A stretch of 64,000 nt of DNA from Sphingorhabdus sp. EL138 (GTDB taxonomy: Bacteria > Pseudomonadota > Alphaproteobacteria > Sphingomonadales > Sphingomonadaceae): the NCBI RefSeq assembly GCF_900258045.1, contig NZ_OGVD01000001.1:105001-169000 (forward strand), given 5' to 3'. The notes beneath the pieces are model-generated. The model made no database searches, was not told where the DNA came from, and saw nothing but the letters and a program-made list of their open reading frames with translations. The position numbers and the translations under genes were made by a program. Positions 8,734 through 17,100 of the stretch are shown here, piece after piece; positions within the stretch are counted from its first letter, which is position 1, and each line of letters begins with the position of its first letter.

Positions 8734-10323
8734 CTATTTATGCACTACCCTATAGGTCAGGACGCGGTCGCTATTGGGCGGCACGGTTACTTTCCATAAA
8801 TCCTTACCGTCCTTGCGGCCCAGTCTTTCGCTGAGCTTTCGCAGTTTATGGTCATCCTGGTGGTCGATTTTAATTTCAACCCGGGCTGGCGAGCGCGACG
8901 CGTTGGTGATGGTGAGTTGCATGTCGGCAAAGTTTTCCCGTTTCGTATCAACTTCCTCAACGGATAATATTTTATAGCGAACCAGAGAGCTTTCGCCGAT
9001 CGTGACCTCTACTTCTTCGCCAATTGCCTTATCGTCCAGGCCGCCCTCTCCGAGCAATAGCCGTTCACCCGCTGCTGCTTTAAAGGCAACCATTTTGCCT
9101 GCAGGTAGGGCAAGTCCCAGACCATCCCGTTTTTTGTTCTGGAAACGCAGCGTGGTTGCGAGCGGTGTGGGATCAGAATAACCGTTCGCCCAGATCTGCG
9201 CTTCGTAGATTTGCTCAAACGGGATCGCCGCCTTTTCAAACATCGCGACCTGTTTCTGGCTTTGTGAAGCTACAGTTACCGGAACGGGAATACGATAGAG
9301 CTTAAGGTCGCCGAGATCCTCTTGCTTGGCTTGGACCTTCCTGGCGCTCACTCCCACCACGTCGGCGGCCGCTTCCATCATAGCCATGGGGGCCGCCATC
9401 GCCCTGCCCGCAAAACGCGATTCCGCACGGGCACGCTCAAACCGCTTCACCATGATGTCGCTGGTTGTCGCTTGCGGCCAGCAACGCAGGGAAATCGCTC
9501 CGCCAGTCGCACGGGCAATATTATCGCGGCCCTTGTTCGGTTGTCCCGCCACTGTCTGGGTCTGGGCATTTTCAAAGCTTGTTTCATCACCATTGGCCAG
9601 CGTTACCCATGAAAACAGGTTCATTGTCTGGCCGTCCGCGCTGACATCGGCAACATAGTTGGCTTGCCAGTCAAAACCGGTGGCCAGATAAGACAGGGTA
9701 ACAGTAGCTCGGGTGGCTGTCGCAACCTGGCTTTTAACCGACAGAGTCGGCTTGGCGGAAAGGCCTTCAGGAATGGATGGATAGACAATTGTCTCGTTGA
9801 GTCCGGTACATTGCAGCGCTTCGAAGCCATCGGCTGTCTGCACCACGACACCGCCACTGGCGTCGGTCCGGATTTGTGCATCAAACTCCGTGGTCTGGCC
9901 AGTGACCGCGCTGGTCCGGCGAACGGTAACGCCCCGCCCCAGATAACCATTGAGCAACGCCGACGGTGATAACAGCGCCGCATCACGATTTTTCTCTATC
10001 ACACCATCCGGCAAGCCAGTGACAATTGCAGATTGCGGAATTATGCCGCCTGCCACGCCTTCGAAACGCAGCTCGATTTCTCCCGCAGGCAGTGTCACGG
10101 TACGCTGTTCGGTGATCAGGGCATAACCGCCGAGATATCTTAGATTCATGCCACGGTCGCCGGTTCGGTTCGGATCGCGATAGACGGTCACCGAAACGGA
10201 TGACGGACCATCGGATGTAACGACTTGGCGGTTGAAGTCTGTCTGGGCAGCCACGGGGGCAGCCAGAAGTGAAACCAACAGCAGAAGGACTCTCAAGTCG
10301 AGCCGGTTTGAAAGCCTTGGCAT
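8734..10323 (-). CDS. Secreted DUF4139-domain protein, downstream paralogue
   Basis: 529 aa with a signal peptide (LLLLVSLLAAPVAAQ, cleavage about residue 26). The body matches the DUF4139 family: SVTVYRDPNRTGDRG near the N-terminus, LSPSALLNGYLGRGVTV (about 117), the TVTLSYLATGFDWQANYVAD stretch (about 215) that gives the family its name, and a C-terminal beta-sandwich region ending in WKVTVPPNSDRVLTYRVVH. The family is common in proteobacteria and has no settled function. It follows its paralogue after a 17-base gap, so the two are one operon. It shares domain layout but only moderate identity with the upstream copy and is about 70 aa longer. Confidence 0.8.
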   Translation of the reverse strand: MPRLSNRLDLRVLLLLVSLLAAPVAAQTDFNRQVVTSDGPSSVSVTVYRDPNRTGDRGMNLRYLGGYALITEQRTVTLPAGEIELRFEGVAGGIIPQSAIVTGLPDGVIEKNRDAALLSPSALLNGYLGRGVTVRRTSAVTGQTTEFDAQIRTDASGGVVVQTADGFEALQCTGLNETIVYPSIPEGLSAKPTLSVKSQVATATRATVTLSYLATGFDWQANYVADVSADGQTMNLFSWVTLANGDETSFENAQTQTVAGQPNKGRDNIARATGGAISLRCWPQATTSDIMVKRFERARAESRFAGRAMAAPMAMMEAAADVVGVSARKVQAKQEDLGDLKLYRIPVPVTVASQSQKQVAMFEKAAIPFEQIYEAQIWANGYSDPTPLATTLRFQNKKRDGLGLALPAGKMVAFKAAAGERLLLGEGGLDDKAIGEEVEVTIGESSLVRYKILSVEEVDTKRENFADMQLTITNASRSPARVEIKIDHQDDHKLRKLSERLGRKDGKDLWKVTVPPNSDRVLTYRVVHK

Positions 10324-10340
10324 CAGCCCAGCGCCCCGTT

Positions 10341-11720
10341 CTAGAACCGTGTCTCGAAAGTCGCGGTTACGGTGGTTCGCCCATTTGCCGGTACAGGCAC
10401 TTTCCAGACGATGCTATTTGATGAACGCCGTTCGCTTTTCAGGCTTTCGTTAACGATCCGGGTATCACTCCAATAGAAATCCAGGCCGTCTTGGATGAGC
10501 GAAACAGTAACCGGCGTTGAGCGCGCATTAGTCAGCTCGTAGGACATGGCGCTGCGCCATTTTGTAGATGACAGCCGTCGCCGTTCGGTAACGGTTGGCT
10601 TTACCTTCACATCAAACGCCTCACCAGTTTTGAGTCCAAGCTCAGATCCCATTGGCGTATGGCCAATTGTATTTTCACCGATAAATTGCGGCTGGCCTGA
10701 GGCGTCCTTCATGTAAACGCGCACGGTACCAGCTGGCAGTGCGTCACCAAGGCCGCCATCTGCTGACGCACTGAACTGCAATACAGTCGCGGCGCTTTGC
10801 GCCTCATTCTGGGAACCAAGCCAGCGATTGGTAAACTCATATGCCTTTTTTGCCGAAGCACCGGTCACATCGAGAAAACTGACTTGCTTGGTCTGCGCAT
10901 TGGCAATCGTCGTTCGTGCCGCGAGAGGATAAAGGTAAAAGTCCCCGAGCGTTTCACGATTGGCGGATTCGGTTCCGGCGCGGCGGATATTGTTTCGGCG
11001 ATTCGAACTGCGCTGTCCGTTCACGCTGGGTGTTCCAGCCACCAGCAATGTTTTCGCGTCGTTGAATGTCGTACCGGTATTGTTGGTCAGAGTAACCCAG
11101 CCTTGCACATCCATTTTGCCGGCATTTTCATCAAACAAGGCGACATAGTCGGCTTTCCAACCCATGCCACCAGTTAGATAGCTGAGCTGCGCCGGGCGTG
11201 TGCCACTGCGCGTGCTGTTCAGTGTTACAGATAGCGTTGGGCGTGCCCGCAGATTGTTTGGAACTTTATCAAATATCACTCGCGTTGGCAGCCGGTCATC
11301 GCGCAGCACCTCGATCCGGCTACCAATTTGCAGAACCACACCGCCATTGGCAGCCAGCACCTTTGCGCGTTCCCTTGTTTCTTTTCCAGTTGCGGGGTTG
11401 ATCCGAACGATCGTAACGGTTTCACCAACGGCTTTTTCCATCAGCTTCTGCGGAGACAAAAGATCATAATCAAAATTTTGTTCGACAATACCGGTGTTGG
11501 CAGCGTTAAAGCCCACTGTTTCGGCTCTGATCTGTCCTGATACGCCTGGGAAAGTCTGTACAGATCGGCCGGAAGGAATATTGAGACGGCGCGTATCCTG
11601 CACCAGCGCGAGGTTATTATTATATATGGTTACCGCGATATCGCCTTGGCCGGAGGACTGGCTGATCGCCGGGGTTGCAAGGGTAGCCAGGGCCAGACCG
11701 GTAAAAGCAAGAAGCCGCAT
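10341..11720 (-). CDS. Secreted DUF4139-domain protein, upstream paralogue
   Basis: 459 aa with a clear signal peptide (RLLAFTGLALATLATPAIS, cleavage about residue 20). The family landmarks are in the same order as in the neighbour: DIAVTIYNNNLALVQDTR, LLSPQKLMEKAVGETVTIV, AQLSYLTGGMGWKADYVAL and a closing IVWKVPVPANGRTTVTATF beta segment. The start at 11720 is chosen over ATG 11735 because GGAGAGAG lies just upstream of it and it begins the signal peptide directly. It is periplasmic or exported; function unknown. The pair lies 3.5 kb from the cyclase unit on the same strand but with a 263-base gap, so it need not be linked to it. Confidence 0.8.
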   Translation of the reverse strand: MRLLAFTGLALATLATPAISQSSGQGDIAVTIYNNNLALVQDTRRLNIPSGRSVQTFPGVSGQIRAETVGFNAANTGIVEQNFDYDLLSPQKLMEKAVGETVTIVRINPATGKETRERAKVLAANGGVVLQIGSRIEVLRDDRLPTRVIFDKVPNNLRARPTLSVTLNSTRSGTRPAQLSYLTGGMGWKADYVALFDENAGKMDVQGWVTLTNNTGTTFNDAKTLLVAGTPSVNGQRSSNRRNNIRRAGTESANRETLGDFYLYPLAARTTIANAQTKQVSFLDVTGASAKKAYEFTNRWLGSQNEAQSAATVLQFSASADGGLGDALPAGTVRVYMKDASGQPQFIGENTIGHTPMGSELGLKTGEAFDVKVKPTVTERRRLSSTKWRSAMSYELTNARSTPVTVSLIQDGLDFYWSDTRIVNESLKSERRSSNSIVWKVPVPANGRTTVTATFETRF

Positions 11721-12071
11721 ATTTTCTCTCTCCATCGTTCATATTGCACCGTTTAACGCTGCAAAAATGAATGTAGCTTAAACAGTTAGTCCATTGATGC
11801 TGAGGATCAGGATCAATCTGTTGGCTTGTAACAATTGTCTAGCTGCTTCGAATACCACCTCCCTTTCTCATGATGCTCCAGTGTAAATCACGAAGTCCAA
11901 TCACAAATTTGCCCTGAAGTGAGAGGCAGGAAAACTGCGTGATAGAAGTGTTCCTGCCCCAAAAGATATTCATTGCTACGGATAAAACGAGCTATCGCTC
12001 GGGAAAGATACGGGAAAGTCCGGGCGGGGTGTCCGCACATGGTTTTTATCCACCATCATGAGAAAAGGTGG
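11721..12071. other. Intergenic stretch with one hairpin
   Basis: Between the DUF4139 promoter region and the end of the 104-aa orphan gene no reading frame with gene-like properties is seen. A hairpin with stem GGCAGGAA / TTCCTGCC and an 18-base loop lies at 11925-11958. It has no T-run on either side, so it is not an obvious terminator. The DUF4139 operon promoter must lie in the right-hand 100 bases before 11735 but no clear -35/-10 pair stands out. Confidence 0.4.
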
Positions 12072-12386
12072 TCAGAGATATTCTGGATTTCCGGGAACTA
12101 TTTTTGTGATGGTGCCAGCTGATCTTCCATTATCATCAATATATACATAAGCACCCAGATGTTCGGCTATCTTGTAGTAACCATCAGTACCATCATGCCA
12201 ACTTATCTTGTAGCCAGCATCTTTCATGGTCATCTCTCCCCTGAAAACAGTGGAATCCGCCGCCCTCAAATGAACTTCGGTATCACTGGGATAGTAGACA
12301 GAAACCTGTTTTCGTTCTCCAACATCAACATAATGGGTACGACCGATCATTAACTCGGATAATATTTTGCGTTCAAACAAGATCAT
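12072..12386 (-). CDS. 104-aa orphan protein, left-arm copy
   Basis: 104 aa, not recognised. It is about 65% identical over its whole length, without gaps, to the protein at 33303-33617. Both begin MI-FERK-LSELM, share HYVD-G-RKQVSVYYPS and DGYYKIAEH-GAYVYIDD, and end AGTITKI-PGNPEY. Length and ends are conserved, which argues that both are real and under selection. It has no signal peptide or membrane segment and is rich in Tyr, Gly and Asp with alternating beta-type residues. The sequence just upstream of the ATG (GAGAAA-CCCC) is also conserved between the copies. It lies at the mirror position of the other copy relative to the autotransporter pair. Function unknown. Confidence 0.75.
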   Translation of the reverse strand: MILFERKILSELMIGRTHYVDVGERKQVSVYYPSDTEVHLRAADSTVFRGEMTMKDAGYKISWHDGTDGYYKIAEHLGAYVYIDDNGRSAGTITKIVPGNPEYL

Positions 12387-12421
12387 GGGGGTTTTCTCAC
12401 TTTAACAATTACAAAGCACTT

Positions 12422-12436
12422 TTTTGATGCGATCAA
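12422..12436. promoter_or_regulatory. Palindrome TTTTGATGCGATCAA, left copy (possible operator)
   Basis: A near-perfect inverted repeat, TTGAT-GCG-ATCAA, lies 36-50 bases upstream of the left orphan gene. The same 15 bases occur at 33131-33145, at the start of the MarR gene facing the right orphan gene. The shared sequence and symmetry suggest a binding site for a regulator, perhaps the MarR protein. The spacing of 3 differs from the FNR box (spacing 4). Confidence 0.4.
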
Positions 12437-12854
12437 ATTAATTGCCATGCAAAATTTTGATCGAATGACAAAAAGACGATCAATCTGCGGCTCTGAGCTT
12501 TCGATTGATCACTCTATATATATGCAGTTATCATCACTCAAATAGGAAAAAAAAGCAGGTAGCCAGAGAGCCAAGAAGATCATTTTTTGCATTTAATCCT
12601 TTTATTTCAGTATTTTATAGTCTTTCAATCTGCGATTGAATCATATTTCCTAAATCGGAAAAATTAGAGATTTTTATTTTTTCGATTTTTGATAATAAGT
12701 TACACAACTTCAAATATGTTGAGTATCAAAAATTTTGATGAACAGCAATTATTGTGGAGAAGTGGCACTCTGGTATTGTTGCATTGTTATCGATGCCCTA
12801 TCGTTCGCGAGGTTGCACAGTAGTCGCCTGCGACTGCGGTTTAATCGATGAACT
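12437..12854. other. AT-rich intergenic region upstream of the XRE-cupin gene
   Basis: About 420 bases, clearly richer in A and T than the neighbours, with runs such as GGAAAAAAAAGC and TTTTTATTTTTTCG and a TATATATATGCAG segment at 12511 that resembles the one upstream of the right orphan gene (33183-33205). No convincing reading frame is present. It must hold the promoters of the divergent orphan gene and the XRE-cupin gene. The base composition fits accessory or transferred DNA. Confidence 0.4.
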
Positions 12855-13463
12855 ATGGAAAAAAATATGACTAAAGCCAAAGCTGACAGTACGCCGTGGC
12901 CAGCTCCTGAGAAATCCATATTACCGGTAGGCGAGCGTATCAAGACCCGGCGAAAGGAGTTGAAAATGACGCTCCAGGAACTCGCGACCGAGTCCGGATT
13001 ATCGGCGCCTTTCATTTCTCAAGCCGAGCGCAACCTAACCATTCCCTCACTTGTGTCCTTGCTGGCTTTGGCGGAAGCACTGTCCGTCGATTTGAATTAT
13101 TTTATGACCATCCCGAGTAGCGAGACTATTGTTAATCGCGCGAACGCACCCCGCAAAATTGAAGCTGATTCACCGGTTGAATATTTTGACCTATCTTCTC
13201 AGTTTGAGGGACGACGAATGGACGTCATGTTGATTCATATTCCGCCAGGATATACTTTTGTGACAGAGCAGCGGAATGGTGAGCATTTTCGCTTTGTCGT
13301 TGAAGGCGAAATTCATGCAACCGCCGGCGATGTCGATACCATCTTGCGCGCTGGCGATAGTATGCACTTTGATTCACGCTTGCCGCACACCGTGGGGAAT
13401 CGCTCAAAAGAAAAGGCTATTTTGCTTTACGCCGGTTCGCCGAGCTTGTTCAAAAAGGAATGA
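12855..13463 (+). CDS. XRE-family regulator with C-terminal cupin domain
   Basis: 202 aa. A helix-turn-helix of the XRE type lies at about 27-82 (RIKTRRKELKMTLQELATES, then LSAPFISQAERN). A short linker leads to a cupin-2 beta barrel (about 125-195) with the ligand-binding strand GEHFRFVVEGEIH and the turn DSMHFDSRLPHTVGN. Such proteins regulate catabolic or polyamine-type genes in response to a small molecule bound in the cupin. The start could instead be ATG 12867, as neither has a strong ribosome site. It faces away from the orphan gene and converges on the next gene. The regulated genes are not known. Confidence 0.85.
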   Translation: MEKNMTKAKADSTPWPAPEKSILPVGERIKTRRKELKMTLQELATESGLSAPFISQAERNLTIPSLVSLLALAEALSVDLNYFMTIPSSETIVNRANAPRKIEADSPVEYFDLSSQFEGRRMDVMLIHIPPGYTFVTEQRNGEHFRFVVEGEIHATAGDVDTILRAGDSMHFDSRLPHTVGNRSKEKAILLYAGSPSLFKKE

Positions 13464-13493
13464 AGATCAGCTCTCTTTAGCTTCTGTCGTGCT

Positions 13494-13955
13494 TTAGGGC
13501 TTAAGAACGTCCAGTGTCATATATGGGGTACCAAGCGTCCTTTTTGATTTTCTAAAAAGTTCTTCCAACTGATCTAACCCCTTTTGCGTCAGGCACGCAT
13601 AGCCTGTTCCATTATCAACACCGACATGTTCCAGGTAAAGAAACTCGTCTTCTATTAGCATATCAATATAGCGCAACAGGTTTGGAGGAACACTGCTGAA
13701 CTTACTTTCAGATATTGATATTTTTACCTTCTTGCCCGTCTTTTGCGCCTCGTAAAGTTCCAGCAGAATATCCCAGATATCAACGCTGAAATATTGGACG
13801 GGAAACGATTGATTACACTCCCGCCTCAGACTCAGGACGAGCTGCGACATGCTAAGTTGTTCAAAACTTTTGGTCGATTGACCGTTCTCAATACGCCCAA
13901 GCAGTGTCTCCATTCTGTCTAGAATCGCCATAAGATCTGCTGACACTTGGTTCAT
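13494..13955 (-). CDS. Winged-helix-like protein, unknown function
   Basis: 153 aa. The N-terminal third is helical with an amphipathic, possibly coiled stretch (LMAILDRMETLLGRIENGQ). The middle and C-terminal part reads like a winged helix: DIWDILLELYEAQKTGKKVKIS, then PPNLLRYIDMLIEDEFLYLEHV, then a wing-like GTGYACLTQKGLDQLEELFRK. The order resembles MarR-type regulators but the similarity is by pattern only. It lies between the XRE-cupin gene (convergent) and the left autotransporter (same strand, downstream of it). The right arm has a true MarR gene at the comparable position, but the two are not obviously homologous. Confidence 0.6.
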   Translation of the reverse strand: MNQVSADLMAILDRMETLLGRIENGQSTKSFEQLSMSQLVLSLRRECNQSFPVQYFSVDIWDILLELYEAQKTGKKVKISISESKFSSVPPNLLRYIDMLIEDEFLYLEHVGVDNGTGYACLTQKGLDQLEELFRKSKRTLGTPYMTLDVLKP

Positions 13956-14059
13956 AGGTTGACGCTTAAGACTTCAATATTGCCTTCCTGATCGATATAT
14001 TCGGAAAAGGTTTGTCTTAAAAATGCCCCCTATTTTCTGAAGCTATGCTACTGATGGTC

Positions 14060-14160
14060 GGCGGGGACAGGAGTGCTTCGAACCTCCGGTCCCCGCCTAT
14101 TCTGAGAAGCCTGCGACCCTACGGGAATTGCTTTCTCAGAAATCTTTGAACCTTTAAAAA
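14060..14160 (-). terminator. Conserved two-hairpin element after the left autotransporter
   Basis: In the mRNA sense there is first a stem TTCTGAGAAAGC / GCTTCTCAGAA (14100-14142), then a 9-bp stem GGCGGGGAC / GTCCCCGCC (14060-14097) capped by GGAGGTTCGAAGCACTCC. The same pair of stems in the same order follows the right autotransporter (32536-32636), with the loop GGAGGTTCGAAGCACTC unchanged. There is no T-run, so it may be a processing or stability element or a Rho-type end rather than an intrinsic terminator. Confidence 0.6.
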
Positions 14161-14168
14161 TCAATTTG

Positions 14169-17100
14169 TCAGAATTGAACTTTCAATCCACCGCGCCCTC
14201 CATAGCCCGTATAATCGCCGCTGATATCAGCATTTCCTTCGATGAAGCCGGTGACGCCTCCCTGTGTTGCTATACTTAGCCCCAACTCGAACCGCCCAAA
14301 TGTCTTGGACAACCGGTTTTCAATCTCGATGGATGTATCGCCACTGGTAAATGTTAACCCATCACCGGTTTGCGACTGATGCACCGCCTGCCCGCCAAGA
14401 TAGTAAGTCAGGTTATTGCCCCACTTGATTTTGGTTTCTCCGCCCAGTCTTGCTCCAATCATGCCGCGCAGGCCATCGAACCTATCAAAGTCGATATTTG
14501 CACCGAGTGCAGAAAAATCATCAAGGCTCGCGCGTTGATATTCGAAGCTGGTGAGCGGTTGTACGAAAAACTTCTCATCGCCAAAACGGTAACCTGCTTC
14601 AAGCCTGACGCCATAGGCATAACCATCAAGATCTGCGGTGTAACCAGCTGTTGGTGCACTGACGTCCGCTGTGATAAAGTCATATTTGGCAAGCACATTG
14701 GCAAAGAAACGGTCGCTCTTCAAACCGGCATAAGCACCGACGTTGAACGCATCGTAACGAACATTGTCAGCCGTTCCGTCAAAGCCAAGGTTCGAGTTCA
14801 AATAACCACCCGTCAGCCCAAACAGAACACCATCCTCAATTACTCCGGTACCAAATTCATAGCCAGCCTGAAAACCGAAATAGTCCTGCTCATAATTTAC
14901 AGATATCGGTTCCGTCAGCCCTCCTGCACTGAATTCAAAACTGTCATCCTGATTAGTTACGGTACCATATATCTGCATCCATGCGGGGGATGCAGAATCA
15001 TCAGTCGGTGTAGCCATATGGGCGGCCCATGCATCGGCGGAGCGGTACCAGAGTGATTGTGCCCCTTCGACAAACTTGAGCGTCTGGAAAACAGGCGTAC
15101 CGATCGTGTTGGTCAGGAAAAAGTCGTTATCTGGCGCATCGTAGAATACCGAATAGGCAAAGAAACCGATGGTTTGACTTTCATCAGCGAGTGCGAAGGC
15201 ATCTTCATTTGTACCAGCCCCCGCATCCACAACCAGAACCATGTTGCCGAAGTTAGGGCTGGTACTGATATCGTCAATTTCGAATACGTTGCTACCCGTC
15301 GCTGCACCGGCGATGACCAATGTATCGGCCGAGCCTGCGCCATCGAAAGTGACATCGAATGCGAAGCTGCCGTCGCCGCTGCCGACATAGTCACCCGGCA
15401 GGGTCAAACTGTTGCCAATCACGCCGTTGCGCATCTCGATCAGACCGTCATTCACGAACTGCTCAAGATTGTTGAAAGCAATATTGCCGCCGACCAGAAC
15501 CGTGCCTTCATTGGTGAACAGGTCGTTGCCTGCTCCAAAGTCACTGTTCAGTGTTGCATTGAACAAGCCGTTGTTGACGGTCACATCGTCAAAGGCGCTT
15601 AACAGCACCCGGCCGTTAATCGTGCCGCTATTGGTCAGCTGCGTCACACCGCCAATGGCTTCCAGAGCAAAGCCTGCACCGCTTTCCAATGTGCCGCTGT
15701 TGTTGACGATGATGGCAGAGCCGGTTGTCTCTGCAGTAATCGCATTGCCTGTGCCGCCAGCCACTGTGCCAGTCGTCGTAACAGACGCAACCCCGATGCC
15801 TTCCTGCAGCACGTCAATGCCATTGATACCGCCGGTAGCGTCGGCCGCCGTCACAGACAGAGATGTGCCAGCGGCAGAGTTAAAGGCGGAAATACCGTCA
15901 AAAGTTGCGCCGCTCGCCGTGCCGGTCGAAGTGATACTCAGTGCGCCGGTGCCGTCGTTGTTGGCGAGAATACCGCTTTCACCACCGTCAGTATCGAAAG
16001 CCGTTACCGTCAGGTCGGCGCCATTACCCGAGTTGCGCGCTTCGATAGCATCAGAATTTGTGCTACTTGCGGCACCAGTCGAGGTGATGATCAGTGCGCC
16101 GGTGCCATTGTTGATCGCCATAATGGCTTCGTTGTCGCCGACCGCATCAACGGAAGTCACGGTCAGATCAGTGCCCTCCAGGGTGTTCTGGGCGAAAATA
16201 CCAAAAAAGTCGGTTCCGGTCGCAACTCCTGTCGAGTTAACGGTCAGTGCGCCAGTGCCTTGGTTGAACGCGTCAATACCGTTGGTAGCCCCGGTCGCGA
16301 TATTGCTGGTGATGGTCAGGTCGGTCGTGCCCGCGCGATTTCTGGCATCAATTCCATCATCGGTCTCGCCGATGACTGTACCGAGTGCGTTGATGGTGAG
16401 TGATCCACCAAAATTCTCGGCATACATGCCATCGGTCGCACCGGTTATGGTTGTATCAGCGTCCTGATCAATGACCATCGAGGCAGTGATATCGTTGGCG
16501 CTGTTATAGGCGTCAATGCCAGCGGCGCTCTCACCGGTAACATCACCCGTAGTGCTGATGGTCAAACCCGCAGTGCCGTAGTTCCGGGCTCGTATTCCAC
16601 TGATACCGCCGACAGCATTTGCCGCCGTGATCGACAAGGAGCTACCATTGACAGAGTTAACCGCTGAAATACCGTAAAAATTACTCCCGGTTGCTGTGCC
16701 GGTGGAGGTGATGGTTAGTGCGCCAGTGCCCTCATTCAACGCATCAATGCCGTTATCGTCGCCAACGGTATCAAACGCGTTGATGGTAAGATCAGTACCA
16801 TCAAAGTTGTACGCTTCAATACCATCGGTACTGTCCCCCGTTGCCGTACCGGTTGAGGTGATGGTCAGCGCGCCGCTGCCTTCGTGGAATGCAAAAATAC
16901 CATTATTATCGCCAGTCGCAATGTTGCTGGTGATGGTCAGGTCGGTGGTAGTTGCGCGGTTTCTGGCATCAATGCCATCTCCGGCCTGGCCAATGACCGT
17001 ACCCAGCGCAGTGATGGTCAGCGATCCGCCAAGATTTTCGGCGAGAACACCATCATCCGCACCGGTTATGGTTGTCCCAGCGTCCTGGTTAATCACCGCA

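Noticed and set aside
12422-12436. FNR box
   Set aside because: The palindrome halves are spaced by 3 bases, while the FNR consensus has 4, and the two neighbouring genes show no anaerobic role.
14060-14097. tRNA-like structure because of GGTTCGAA in the loop
   Set aside because: Only a T-loop-like string is present; there is no acceptor, D or anticodon arm. It is read as the loop of a simple hairpin.
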